Assembly (NCBI GenBank): GCA_037178855.1
Contig: JASJZC010000002.1
Location: forward strand, 7,142,501-7,206,500
Length of the DNA stretch: 64,000 nt
DNA from: Oscheius sp. JU75
Lineage: Eukaryota; Nematoda; Chromadorea; Rhabditida; Rhabditidae
Reading direction: 5' to 3'
Positions 35,149-45,581 of the stretch are shown in pieces. Numbering within the stretch: position 1 is the first letter of the stretch; each line of letters begins with the position of its first letter. Below the pieces are notes generated by a model that saw only the letters and a program-made list of their open reading frames with translations, did not search any database and was not told where the DNA came from. Both the position numbers and the translations under genes were made by a program.

Positions 35149-36500
35149 TTAAAATTTAACAGGCATCATTGGTGCCACACGTCCAGTGGTAGCTGTAGTT
35201 ATTCTTGGTGGCGGAGGTGGGCTTGTACAAAAGAAGATCTGGTATCTGAAGTAGGGAAGAAGGATGAGAAGCAGCCATGGCTGTACACAAGAGAAAAGTA
35301 CAGACGCCAGAGAGTATTCGTGATCGTCTGTGAGGGTGTACTAAAAACATGAGGATATTTTGAGGATTTGAATTGAGCAAACCTCTTCAGTATAGAAGAC
35401 GGTAAACAAGAGTCCCACATAGCCGGCAAGTCCAAAGTACGAGATCAGGTATATTGTGACAACCTTGAGAATGTTTATGTCATTCTTCATCTTCCTGGAA
35501 ATCAATGGGTTTTAAAAGAGTTGATTGCGAAACTTTGGAGACGCGTCATGTTTACATAATGCAGATCCTAGAAACTTGGTACTACCCGAAACTGAGAATT
35601 CAGTGATTTCTCGTGATATTAAATGCTACTTCATGTTCGCTTGCAAGGAATACGTAACAAGCTCACTCACATTCCCCTCGCCGGCTTGATTCCCGCATGA
35701 AAATAACTGTGTCCCAGTGCCGCTATCGATATAACTGTGCCCAGTGAGACGACGACCGTTCCAAAAAGACGACTGCTGCTAATGGTCTAAAAAAGAGTGT
35801 GACCTGCTTCTTGACTCTTCCTAGTACCTGTATCATTTCAACTGTCATCACGTATTCTAGATTCTTGCTGGCCAACTGGAATCCTTTCTGATAGTAGAAT
35901 ATGGGAAGGGGTAGCAGAACTGCTATAGTGAAATGGAACAGTACTACACAGACTCCAGGGACTGAATTGACCAACATGTTGACGTAGGAGAAGGGATAGG
36001 CAATCGAGAGTGAGCGTTGTAGACAGATTAATACAATTCCGATTGATCTTGCCAGGAGGAAAAAGTACATGTGGATGAAACACCATGCTGGTAAAGAGGT
36101 GCTCCTCATTGACCAGATAAAATCCGCCACAATTTGGATATGCGGTGCTACGTGGAAGAACACCTGGCAGATCATACAGAAAATATCCAATATGCTCTGA
36201 AATTTCGAAATAAGCATTCATAACCAAGCGATGTTGTGCAAAGTTGTAGACCAGGACTGGCGACAAAAGTATATTCTACCGCCAGGCAAGAAGGCCCGTA
36301 CCGGCGGACCCTGACACTACGAGTGAGACACTTTTGACTGGCAGAAAAATCCTTACCTGTGAAATGACGAGCATGAAATACATGTTTCGGACCAACTTGT
36401 CCCTCAGGTTAAGGAGAATAACTGTGATTATTGCAATATGTAACGGTATGGTAACCACAGCTGGAATGATGACCAGGAAGTCAAGAAAGTTGAGGCCCAT
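35149..36500 (-). CDS. Serpentine 7TM receptor (nematode chemoreceptor-like)
   Basis: Seven-helix receptor of nematode serpentine type, probably a chemosensory GPCR. Five minus-strand exons: 36500-36357, about 36196-35828, about 35787-35672, about 35496-35393 and about 35359-35149. Seven hydrophobic segments are visible, from FLVIIPAVVTIPLHIAI near the N-terminus to a last one with VQPWLLLILLPYFRY. The third helix ends LARSIGIVLICLQRSLSI, where the Arg stands where DRY-like motifs occur. About 330 residues, normal for serpentine receptors. The final helix signature (PWLLL..R) suggests the SRG superfamily, but I cannot name the subfamily. Introns are short. Confidence 0.85.
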
Positions 36501-36764
36501 AGTCGGCTACTAAGAAGATGAGAAGGTGATAAGTGGCGCTTTCGACCAACTGGCTGTCTGATTAGGGCCATTCAGCTTTATCACCGATAATCATCCCCTA
36601 ATTGCCTCGAAGCAAACAAGTAAGCTCCTGATGATTGTGTCTGTGATAGTGATCGGTCACAAACATTTTTACCCGGGACATTCCCGAGTGGAACGGGGTT
36701 TGAAGGCCGTGACTTCTAGTACTTAAAGAACCTTTCCGAGGGTGTGACAGCCGTGCTTCCAGCA
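36501..36764. promoter_or_regulatory. Divergent spacer, 7TM receptor / collagen
   Basis: 264 bases between two head-to-head starts. Promoters of both genes must lie here. No canonical TATA box; TACTTAAAG at about 36720 is the closest match for the collagen. Confidence 0.4.
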
Positions 36765-37658
36765 ATGGACATCGACTCCAAGATTAAGGTAGATTCCTTA
36801 AAGCTTTGTTATACAGTATTTTAGGCTTACCGCTTCGTCGGCTATGCAGCCGTCACTTTCTCGACCGTGGCAGTTTTGTCAGTCTGTGTGACTCTGCCAA
36901 TGGTCTCCAATTACGTTCATCACGTGAGAGGACAGATGCAAAGAGAGCTGAAGGAGTGCCAAGCCAATGCAAAGAACACTTGGGCTGAGGTCTACGCTCT
37001 GCCTTCAACCAACGGCACCAGGGTTGCTCGTCAAGCTGACCAGTGCCAAGGATGTTGTCTGCCCGGACCTGCCGGACCTCAAGGAGTTTCTGGACGCCCC
37101 GGTCGTCCCGGAAAGCCCGGTGCTCCTGGACTCCCTGGAAACCCCGGACGTCCTCCTCAGCAGCCCTGTGAGCCCATTACTCCTCCTCCCTGCAAGCCTT
37201 GCCCTGCTGGACCTCCCGGCCCTGCTGGACCACCTGGTGCTGCTGGAAACCCCGGAGCCCCTGGAGGACCTGGAAAGAAGGGACCCGACGGAGAGGCTGG
37301 AGAGCCCGGAAACAAGGGCAACAATGGCCGTCCTGGACCCGCTGGAAAGCCCGGACCTCCCGGACCTGCTGGAGAACCCGGACCGAGTGGAGAGCCCAAG
37401 CCTGGAGAGCCTGGACCGGCTGGACGTCCTGGACAGCCTGGACCCAAGGGACCCAATGGAGAGCCCGGAAAGGACGGATCCCCTGGAGAGCCTGGAGAGA
37501 AAGGAGAGCCCGGTCAGTCTGGCCAGCCCGGAAACGACGGAGAGCCCGGAAGCCCTGGACAGCCCGGAGAGGAGGGAGGACAGGGAGAGAGAGGAATCTG
37601 CCCCAAGTACTGTGCTCTCGACGGTGGAGTCTTCTTCGAGGACGGAACCCGTCGTTAA
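36765..37658 (+). CDS. Cuticle collagen, copy A
   Basis: Typical short nematode cuticle collagen. Exon 1 36765-36788 (MDIDSKIK), 36-base intron, exon 2 36825-37658. N-terminal membrane segment [20 protein letters not shown], then a long conserved helical region and a CQGCCLPGP start of the Gly-X-Y domain. Three Gly-X-Y blocks are split by a Cys-containing break ([13 protein letters not shown]). The C-terminus reads [19 protein letters not shown], a motif shared by many cuticle collagens. From 37081 to 64 bases past the stop the sequence is repeated without a difference in inverted orientation at 63359-64000 (copy B). Confidence 0.97.
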
Positions 37659-37722
37659 ATTTAGAATCAATAAATTTTTCATTAGCATTAGTTGTCATAA
37701 TAGTCGAGCCACTTCTTCTGTG
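37081..37722 (+). repeat. Inverted repeat arm A (642 bases, identical)
   Basis: Covers most of collagen copy A and its 3' UTR. By eye it is the exact reverse complement of 63359-64000: all aligned segments and all antisense reading frames agree. The match stops at 37723/63358 and may continue outward past the right window edge. Beyond the boundary the two flanks differ. Confidence 0.9.
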
Positions 37723-37802
37723 GCTGAACAGGCTGTATTCATGATTGTTGTTTGCCTTTGCCTGCTTATTGAATCGCACATTTTTTTAACTATCATGTTT
37801 AT

Positions 37803-37913
37803 CTAAATGTACTCCTGGAGTCTAGTTCTAATGCGCACTGCGTCTTTGAAATCCTGGCTAGTTAGTACAGCTGAGGCTGTCGTGACCAGAAGTAGGATAA
37901 GTAAAAGCTTCAT
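37803..37913 (-). CDS. Small secreted peptide, paralogue of 63160-63393
   Basis: A 36-residue product: signal peptide MKLLLILLLVTTASA followed by VLTSQDFKDAVRIRTRLQEY. The same layout, with MKFLLVLLLIDTASA then VLTNQNFKDLVRIRMRIQQF, occurs at 63160, so selection on the protein is likely. The present copy stops at TAG where the paralogue has a splice donor, so it lacks the paralogue's second exon. It converges on collagen copy A, with 144 bases between stops. No known peptide family; the mature part is a short amphipathic basic helix. Confidence 0.65.
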   Translation of the reverse strand: MKLLLILLLVTTASAVLTSQDFKDAVRIRTRLQEYI

Positions 37914-38275
37914 CCAGAGAGTAGCTGATGAAAGAGAGATGAGAGACCAACCTTCGAACCAACAGTTGAGACTAGTGAGAGTCGAGAAGCCAGACAAAGG
38001 GGTAGAGATTGCTACGTAATTCACATAAAGTTCATCCATTTAACGACTGTAGGGTTCAATGAGTGGCGAATGGGTACTACTGCTAAGCACACACGGCATT
38101 AAATATCGACCTTTGGAGCGTTTTTCAGATAGTAGAAGCTGTAGCATGATCTCATTTAGGCTAAGTTGTAAAGCGGACTAAACGCTAATTTTTACTGGAA
38201 GCAAAAGGTAGCGGATCTGGATAATGGTAGAGCAGGTTGAGACTGTAGTAAAAACAGTTTATTCACATATGACAT

Positions 38276-38635
38276 TTAGCATAGTTTGATAGATCGGTTG
38301 CCGACGAAAATACGCCTAGATCTTCCCTCTTGTGGTGACTTTTGTGCCTGAATATCTTTAGTCCAAGGAACAATCGGGAATAGGTAGAGGCCGTTGTTCC
38401 TAACCCCCGAGAAGTCTCGAGTGGCTCTGTTCGAGCACGAAACGAGAAAAGATCGAGGATTCAAGAAGAACTCGCTCGATAATGAACTAAAACCAACCAA
38501 TCTGTAGCAAAGCATCTTTTTTTTTAAATCCATAGGTGGGACGAAACTTCTTCTTCCGGGATAGAAAAGGTAGGCATTGATATGAAGAATACAAGTAGTC
38601 AAGAATACGAGAACGTGGACTAGTCTCATCTGCAA
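38276..38635 (-). CDS. Secreted small basic protein
   Basis: Open frame of 119 residues starting MQMRLVHVLVFL, a signal peptide cut near INA. The mature part has dibasic sites (YPGRRSF, LKKKM, SRRIF), aromatic clusters and four Cys, and ends RRIFVGNRSIKLC. The end of the small protein encoded at 62673-62896 is similar (VRVFVGSRAF), and both lie in the same relative place beside the collagen copies, so they may be paralogues. The ATG follows TTTGCAG, a possible trans-splice acceptor. Introns inside the frame are possible (a GT..TTTAG pair near 38490) but not needed. Confidence 0.5.
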   Translation of the reverse strand: MQMRLVHVLVFLTTCILHINAYLFYPGRRSFVPPMDLKKKMLCYRLVGFSSLSSEFFLNPRSFLVSCSNRATRDFSGVRNNGLYLFPIVPWTKDIQAQKSPQEGRSRRIFVGNRSIKLC

Positions 38636-39930
38636 ACTAATTATGACCTTTACTGGACTAGCTCAAAGTGTCTAGTTGGAATGCAGACCCAGTCTCGGGT
38701 AAATTGGGTTTCAACGAAAAGGAATGGGTCGAAAGGGAACTGACGTTCGACCTGCCAGTCAAGTCCCGTTGGAGACGGGGCTTGGTTACTCTCGCCTGTC
38801 AACAGATGGCGGGGGAACAGTGATCGAGAGACAAGGAGACAGAAACGGATACATAGATACAGTAAGAATGAGGAAATAGACTCTGTCTATGAAATCATTT
38901 CAGTCGGAGACTAATCTCGGTAACATCTGTCCTTACACTTTTCTGTACAAAGGCTACGCCATCTCGACTGGGGACTGATCAAAGGACTAATGAAAAGAAC
39001 GAAGAATGGGAACTGAAGGAAACTGATGAAAGGAACAGACACTACTACAAAGTACTTCCTGGATATACAGGATCTCCCTTTTGAGCTGCTTAATAGAAAG
39101 TCAGGAATTAAAGCTGAAGAATTGAGAGTTGAGCCGTTGAGTCGAGACTAAACCTCTCAAAATCTTGTACTCACTGGAATTAGATATGAAAATAACTAAC
39201 AGGGGTCCTATATTACTTGAACTGGTTCGACCAAGATGATAGCGTAGCGCAAACGTAGAACATAGCGAGCATCAGAGCTCAGTTCAGAGCGCGAGTGATG
39301 TCTGCTCGCGAATATGCCAACATTTACCCTCAGATGAAGCTTGAGACATGCCTGTACGGGGTTTTTGGTAGGTGTAATCTTGGAAAGCAAAAGTGTGCTG
39401 ACTGGAGATCAAAAATCAAGGCAATCTCTCTACGCAAAATTTGCTTTCAGGTTTACAAGGCAAGCCTCTCGAGTCATGTTGGACTTTCGCATTGGGTATA
39501 GGGTCATTGGATAGCCCTTGGGAACACATTCCTAAAATCGCTGACGACCCCTCTACTCCGAAATAAAACGCGTGAAAGTTTTGCTCCCCCCACCGTCTCG
39601 GTACTAAGAGCCAGTGATGGTCTGTTATCTAAACCCCAAGAAGGTTTTATACAAAGCTAGGAAGACAGTCTTCCTTTGAAGAGGGTACCATGTTGTTCTG
39701 CCAAATTACTCGCTCGGAAAATAGGACTGCCTCAGAACTCTGGACGACCACGAATGGATGTCTCTAAATACAATGAGAGTGTTCTTCTGCACGTGCTCTA
39801 ATCCATTGGGCGAACATGGGCTTTTAAAGCTTCAATCATCCCTTCTGCCCTCTCTCCAAACAAAACAACCTAGTCGTAGCCTTTTGTAACCAAATGGCAA
39901 AGTAACAATGTATGTACAAAATAGTTTTTA
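38636..39930. other. Intergenic tract
   Basis: 1.3 kb with purine-rich plus-strand sequence and no supported reading frame, RNA gene or transposon. Confidence 0.45.
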
Positions 39931-40345
39931 GAGATAAGCCCGCCGAACTGCGGCCTCCCCAGCATGTAGAGACGAAGAGCGACACGGGCATCGATAATTG
40001 AATCGTGTTCGCCGATCTGAATCAATTCCGAAGACATTCTTTGCCAAGAACTTCAGGGCAGTGCGCAGGGCCCAGGCTTGTTTGCGAGCCAGTTCAAAGC
40101 TGATGGCTGAATTTTATGCACCAAAATACCAGAATGTAAAATCTTGCCGTTGTCAAGATTATAGGAACAGATTCCGCTGAATTGAGTCCTGTAGTCGCTC
40201 ACTGCTTCGGTCATCTTGACATACTCATCGTAGACGATAGCCTCTTTCTCGTTCGGACCAGCATGTTCTTTTCTCCATTAGAACCTCCTCCAATGTATTC
40301 GCAGCCGTTTGCCATCACAGGACTAGGAGCTCCGCTAAAAATATG
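39931..40345 (-). pseudogene. PAN2-like deadenylase exonuclease domain, broken
   Basis: Minus-strand fragments in different frames line up in order with the DEDD exonuclease domain at the C-terminus of PAN2, the poly(A)-shortening nuclease: CEYIGGGSNGEKN, GPNEKEAIVYDEY, EAVSDYRTQFSGI, ILVHKIQPSALNWL, LKFLAKNVFGI and IQIGEHDSIIDARVALRLY. At least three frameshifts separate them, and an internal deletion removes part of the domain. The first catalytic Asp is gone (NGCEY), while the His and Asp of HDSIIDAR remain. No WD40 or UCH-like parts of PAN2 are present nearby. REXO4/ISG20-type nucleases are a less likely source: the GPNE and HDSIxDAR words favour PAN2. It is a relic, possibly of a retrocopy or partial duplication. 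Confidence 0.65.
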
Positions 40346-40889
40346 AAAACGATCCGTGGCAAAAAATGACAAACGTGATTCGATCATCCAAAGGCTTCAT
40401 CTCAGCGTCGGGTTTTTTTTTTAAAAGGATTGAGCTTTTCGAGGAGTATATATGTTTTTTTGTAAGCAGTTACGTATTACGTAACACTTTCGTAAGCTGA
40501 TAACGTAAGTGGTTACTGTTGCTGTCTTTATATCTCTCTATACCTCACCTCTGTCTCTTTGCGTCCCTGCTTTCCTGTCTCTGTGCCTCCGTGTTTTTGT
40601 GTCTACGTGTTTCTTTGTATGTATGCTCTGTCCCCCTGTCTGTTTTGAACTTCCTGTTGTAGTAAACTACTGGCAATCTGACGATTGAGAGAAGCTGCTA
40701 ATATCGGAGGAGATGAGTCGCTTCTGAACAGGGCTTGAAGGGATTACAGGCGTAACGCTTGACTTACCAAGCAATTGAACTTGTTAACAGTTTACAGAAG
40801 CCAAGATTGTAAATTGCTAGATCAATTAGTTTACTTCGAGAAGTTCAACCATTGGATACACTCGTCGCTTCATTGTCGCCAGTCAAGTA
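40346..40889. other. Intergenic tract left of the mariner
   Basis: No gene. 40540-40650 is a loose run of CTGTCTCT-like words. Confidence 0.45.
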
Positions 40890-42130
40890 TTGGGTTGGCA
40901 TATAAGTCTTTTCGCTTTTTCAAATGCGAAAATTTATTGTCTTCCAAACAACTTTTTCATTCGTTGTAAACACCATAATGATGTACCACGCCTGCCCATT
41001 TCACGGGTAGCTTACGGATGCCACGCTCGTAGAACACCTTGGGTTTCGACGCGAAGAAGTTTGTCAACCAGGTTTTGAGTGCGCCGTCGGAATCGAACTG
41101 TTGTCCTCCAATCTCGTTGTTGAGGGTCCGGAACAGATAATAGTCGGAAGGGACAAGGACCGGGCTGTATGGAGGATGGGGTAAAATCTCCCAACCCAGG
41201 TCGTGGATCTTAGAGCGAGTGAGGTTTGCAACATGGGGGCGCGCGTTGTCCATCTGCAGGGTGACTTTCGACTTCAGCGGCCGTTTCTGACGAAGTGCAA
41301 CGGCAACCTTTTCAAGTTGCTGGCTATAAATGGCGGCCGTAAGGGTAGTTTTCCAGCATCCAGCAATTCCCAGTGCACCACTCCTTCGATATCCCAGAAA
41401 ATACAGCATAATCTTCTTTTGATGGGTGTCGGGTTTCACATCAGAACTTGGTGTCTGCCCTGGACCCACCCATTGACGCTTCCTTTGGAAGTTTACCTAC
41501 GTTATCCACTTCTCATTCCCCATCGCCAGGCGTGGTAAAAAGGATTTCCTCTCATACCTGGACAGGAGAGAATGGGCGACGGACATGCGCTGCCACTTCT
41601 GGGTGTCACTGAGGTCATGCGGCAACCAAGTGCCCAGTTTCTTCATAAATCTCAATTGCTTCAAATGATGTTTCACTGCAGCATGACTGACAGACAGTGC
41701 CTCTGCTAGTTCACGGGTAGTCTGGCGATTGTTCTCGTTCACGAGCTGCAGCAGCTTCGATTCATCAAAAGTTGACCTTGGCTCAACTTCGACACTTTTG
41801 TCCCCAGACCGAAAGCGATAGAGCCACAACTGGTATACCCTCGTAGACGTCGTCCCTTGGCCATAAACATCGTTGATATCAGCCGCCGTTTGGGCTCCAT
41901 TCGTGCCTTTGAGGAACTCATGTCGCAGATCGTAGGGTGGCAGGTCATCAATAGTCCGGATCAAAACGAACAGAAAATAGAGAATAAGAAAAAGGGAAGC
42001 GGTGTCTTGCATGGTGGTGGTAGAAGACCGAGTGAGCTACACGAGGTGCTATATCAATAGTTCAGACGTTATCGTACACAAGACAAAGGACATGTTTACA
42101 AAAAGCGAAAAGACTTATATGCCAACCCAA
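40890..42130 (-). mobile_element. Mariner transposon, non-autonomous
   Basis: A 1241-base element with perfect 31-base terminal inverted repeats (TTGGGTTGGCATATAAGTCT onward; 40890-40920 and 42100-42130), flanked by TA on both sides, the mariner target duplication. It encodes a mariner transposase on the minus strand that is broken by a stop codon and has lost the first catalytic Asp. Intact ends suggest it could still be moved by an enzyme supplied from elsewhere, or that it inserted recently. Confidence 0.95.
40957..42012 (-). pseudogene. Mariner transposase, inactivated
   Basis: The N-terminal part has a paired helix-turn-helix region (NNRQTTRELAEALSVSHAAV). The catalytic core is recognisable as MGNEKWIT (normally GDEKW, so the first Asp is Asn), then an in-frame TAG (about 41492-41494) before VNFQRKRQWV, then LQMDNARPHVA with the second Asp, and HPPYSPVLVPSDYYLF with the third. 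The C-terminus reads KWAGVVHHYGVYNE. One nonsense mutation and the lost Asp make it non-functional; no other frameshift is needed to read it through. Confidence 0.93.
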
Positions 42131-42132
42131 TA

Positions 42133-43507
42133 ATAGTTACCAAGATCATAATTCCACTTCGACAGGATGGGGAACGATATTGAGCAGGTACGTCTTCAAA
42201 TCTCTCTTTCTCTCTGTCTCTCCGTCTATCTCTTCTATCTTTCCCAAAAGTTACAGTAACCTTCAAGCTGTCTCTTCTAGAACGTTTGTCAAAAGAAACA
42301 AGCAAATTGTAGACCAAAATTATTACCTGAAGTGACAGGCCCCGTCTGAATCCCGCAATTAGTCTCGGCGACGGGCTCGGCTTTGCATTCTAATAACCGG
42401 AGGCCGTCCCCACACATGTTCCTTTTAGTTTTTATGTTCTACTCTCATTAGGCACAGACAATTTTTATGCACCACCCTTGAGTGAGAGTAATTGGGGAGA
42501 GCCGCAGTGCAAATTGGGAGTCATACCGTAGATATTCCCTGACTCTCTCTCTCAAGCTATTCATCATCCAAATATTGGACAGAGACACGAGCATGACCAT
42601 CGTAGATTTAGTATGTTGCATGTTCTTCTGAGTCATGCGGGGAGAGGGGTGGCGTCAGCGGAAGGCGTCTTTGACGACTTTTAATTTAGAAAACAGGTGG
42701 CCAATCAACTTCGCAATTGACTCTCTCCTTCTATTTCTTCATTTTCTCGCGCAGAATTTCCGCAACAATTATCCCATAATCTCTCTCTCTCACTTTTTGC
42801 TCAAGACCTCACTGAATACATTGGAGCAGAGAAAATTTAGTTCTCTCTGCAACAAATTGTAGTTTCTCCCGTATGATCTCGTTCCCTGCACAGAAACATT
42901 GCATTTAGTTTTTCCAACCCGTACTGTCTTTGCAATTGGACCAAAAATGGTTCATTTTGTAGTAGTATGAGGCTTGTAAAGACAGTGTCAAGGGTGAAAT
43001 CGGAAGTTCTTCCTCGTACCATCTCGTCCAATCTAGTCACTTTGTTCCATAGTATATGAAAGATTCACTAACGGGAAACGTTTGAATTGGAACATGGATC
43101 AGAGAACTGGTCCAGGCCGAAAACACCTTTGAGCAGTACCATGACGTTGTCACAATCTGAAAAGTCAATAAGAACTAATACCTCACAACAATTTTTGGAA
43201 ACGAGCCATGTTGTCATTCCATATGCAGTGTTCCCTAGAAGTTTTGTAATGTCACAACTATTGTGTTTTGAAACTAACAGAGAGACAACAAAACAGAGAC
43301 ATAGAGATAGAGAGACCGAGAGAGAGAGAAAGATAGTAGTTTGGCACAGTTGAAGTCTAAAATAAAAAGCCCGAAACAGAAAGACAAAAGTCAAGAGCCA
43401 TTTCTCCACCCTCCCTCATCATTTCCTGTTCCTTGTGTGTTTCACTTATGGACAGACAATAGCCACCTCCTTCCATCTGACTGACTCTCAAGAGTGTTTT
43501 TTTGCAG
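42133..43507. other. Intergenic tract with a solo mariner-like end
   Basis: No supported gene. 42452-42480 (GGCACAGACAATTTTTATGC then ACCACCC) resembles a terminal repeat of a different mariner, without a partner. 43260-43345 is rich in GAGA repeats. Confidence 0.4.
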
Positions 43508-45068
43508 GCTCCCAGCTGGATGGTGGAATTCCTTCAGCAGCCAGGGCTGCTGCAGCAGCGTTTTACCAAATCCTGCAGCGATCTGCTGGATATGCTGCTC
43601 TTTGTCAGCGTCAAGGTGAGATTTCTACCAATGCTTGTGGCCACGTCACCTCCCCGAAAAGGACTTTCCCTAGTCGAAATTAGTCCCCGTCGGTCCCGTT
43701 AGCGTCTCCTGTTCGTCTCCTAATCGCTGCTGACATTCACCGGCGCCTAATTCCGTCTCCAGGTCCATCTCACGACCTTCTTCCCAGAGAATGAACTGCA
43801 AAAAGATCTCTCTTCAGGTGACTGCTTCCCTCTGTCTCTGTCCATCTCTATCAATGTCGCGCAATAAGCATAATCCAGGGTAGTTGCCCCCTCTCGAACG
43901 AACGACCCACGCCTGTCCTGTCAACATTGTTTTGCATGCAAAAACTGTTTGACTGGTCGAGATGCCGAAATAGTGTCAAGGTAGGGTCTCTATGTCTGTC
44001 TCTCTACAGTCTGTCTTCGGAAACGCCCTATTACTAATGTTGTATCTGATGATTCCTCCCGGACGCTGACTCTGCAGTTGACGTCCAAAATTTTCCTGCC
44101 CGCCCCACCAAAAATTCCTGTCGATAATGAGGAAGACAATCATGGTCAATAGTTCTATTTGATCAGATTCTTCGTTTACAGGAGCGAAGCAGAACCTCGC
44201 CTGAAGAACGACGGAAAAAGTTTGCCCAAAATCCTACGAGATCGGTTTCAGCACCGCCACGCAAACGTTGGTTTCAAAAATGTAAGTTCAAGATTCAGTT
44301 TAAAAAAACAGTTCGGGTTTAGATGAGAGCACATCGAATCCAGTTTTATGCGACAACATAACACGGAAACTCGTTGGAGCCATAACCACGTGGCACGATA
44401 TTCATAGCAATCTGTTGCGGCTCAGTCTAGGTTTGTTTGGGTATCTATGTCTCTCTGTCTCTTTGCCTCTGTCTTTGTCTTACTGTCTTTGCAACTAACC
44501 TGATTTCTCTCTACAAAACACACATTTTGGTCTGGTTGTAGCCACTACAGTCGAGAGACGACAATAATTGCGAACAAGCCATCAGTAGAGCATGGGAAGA
44601 ATAACTCTGTAGCAACAACTGTTAATAGATGACAGGATAAGTCTACACTAGACTGTCAATTTCAGTACTGTCAGTTCCGTCAGCACCTCAGCTCCAGTTC
44701 AGTTGGATTCCTTGACTCTCCAAAAGTTCTGTCTGTCCACTAGTGGCTTTACTAGAGCTGACTTTGTTCTTCTATGCTGTTTCTCTTTCTCTGTATCTCT
44801 GTCTCTTTGTCTCTCTGTCTCACTATCAATCTGTCCATCTGTCTATCTGTCTTTCAGTCCACTACCAATTCCAGAACGTAGCAGCTCCAACTCCTCTGTC
44901 TCCAGCCACTCTACCGAATATTCTTCCGAAGACGAGGACTCCAAGTCGGCCCGTCTACCCATCGAAGGCCTAGTCCAGTCAAGCTCCCGGTTCTCCATCT
45001 CAAATCCTGAGCTGACTTCTCTCCAAATCCAACAGATGTTCCCAGAGCTCAGCGAACATTGGCGGTAG
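43508..45068 (+). CDS. Unrecognised gene A: Ser-rich protein
   Basis: Series of plus-strand exons: 43508-43615 (SWMVEFLQQPGLLQQRF, then SCSDLLDMLLFVSVK, helical), 43763-43817, 44010-44119, 44182-44281 (Arg-rich, SVSAPPRKRWFQK), 44323-44430 (DNITRKLVGAITTWHDIHSN), one or more uncertain exons around 44667-44740, and a last exon 44858-45068 that is Ser/Glu-rich and ends MFPELSEHWR. The first five join in phase, one of them over a non-consensus donor (GTCGAT); the link to the last exons is not resolved. The start lies upstream and was not found. I recognise no family. Long Ser-rich low-complexity tails suggest an intracellular scaffold or regulatory protein. Confidence 0.5.
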
Positions 45069-45581
45069 TTTTTCATTTGTTCTTCACACTACTGTACAAG
45101 AGAGGATAACCCGGAAATAATCTCCCCTCATCTATGCGAAAGCCCATCCCCGTAGGCAACGTTTCCTGTCTCGTGACGCTTCATTACCTGTGAGCGTTTC
45201 TATTCATTTCCTGAGCGAGCACCCCGCTGATATTTTCACGGTTGTTCGTTTTCTCATGACTGCACTCTCTTCAGTAGGATTGAACTGATGGAGAGAGGAT
45301 GCCAGTCAAAGAGTATGAGTCAAGGAGGGTGATTGACACAGGGTATGAATATAAGACAAAGGTAAGAATAAGGAATACCCCTCTTTGGTCTGAGATGCTT
45401 CTCGCACATTAGGTGTGTCGGAAGAGAGGGCGTGGCCTATAGAGACATGACCGGAGAGGAGTGAGAGAGAGAGAGAGAGAGGCAGGGGGCGAGCTGTGGC
45501 AAATCCGGCCACTCTCTCCGCTTATTCCCTTATCAATTCTCTCCACTCTCCTCCTCCCGGGCCCACCTGGATGAACTCACC
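45069..45581. other. Spacer with GA microsatellite
   Basis: 513 bases between gene A and gene B. A (GA)n run lies at 45459-45481. A Kozak-like CACCATG precedes gene B. Confidence 0.5.

Noticed and set aside
40957-42012. Possibility that the mariner transposase is a functional domesticated gene
   Set aside because: It has an internal stop codon, a lost catalytic Asp and intact transposon ends, which fit a dead transposon and not a host gene.
44760-44857. Hydrophobic run of Ser/Leu/Cys codons before the last exon of gene A, resembling a membrane segment
   Set aside because: It is a CTGTCT-type pyrimidine tract that acts as the polypyrimidine region of the acceptor at 44851-44857.
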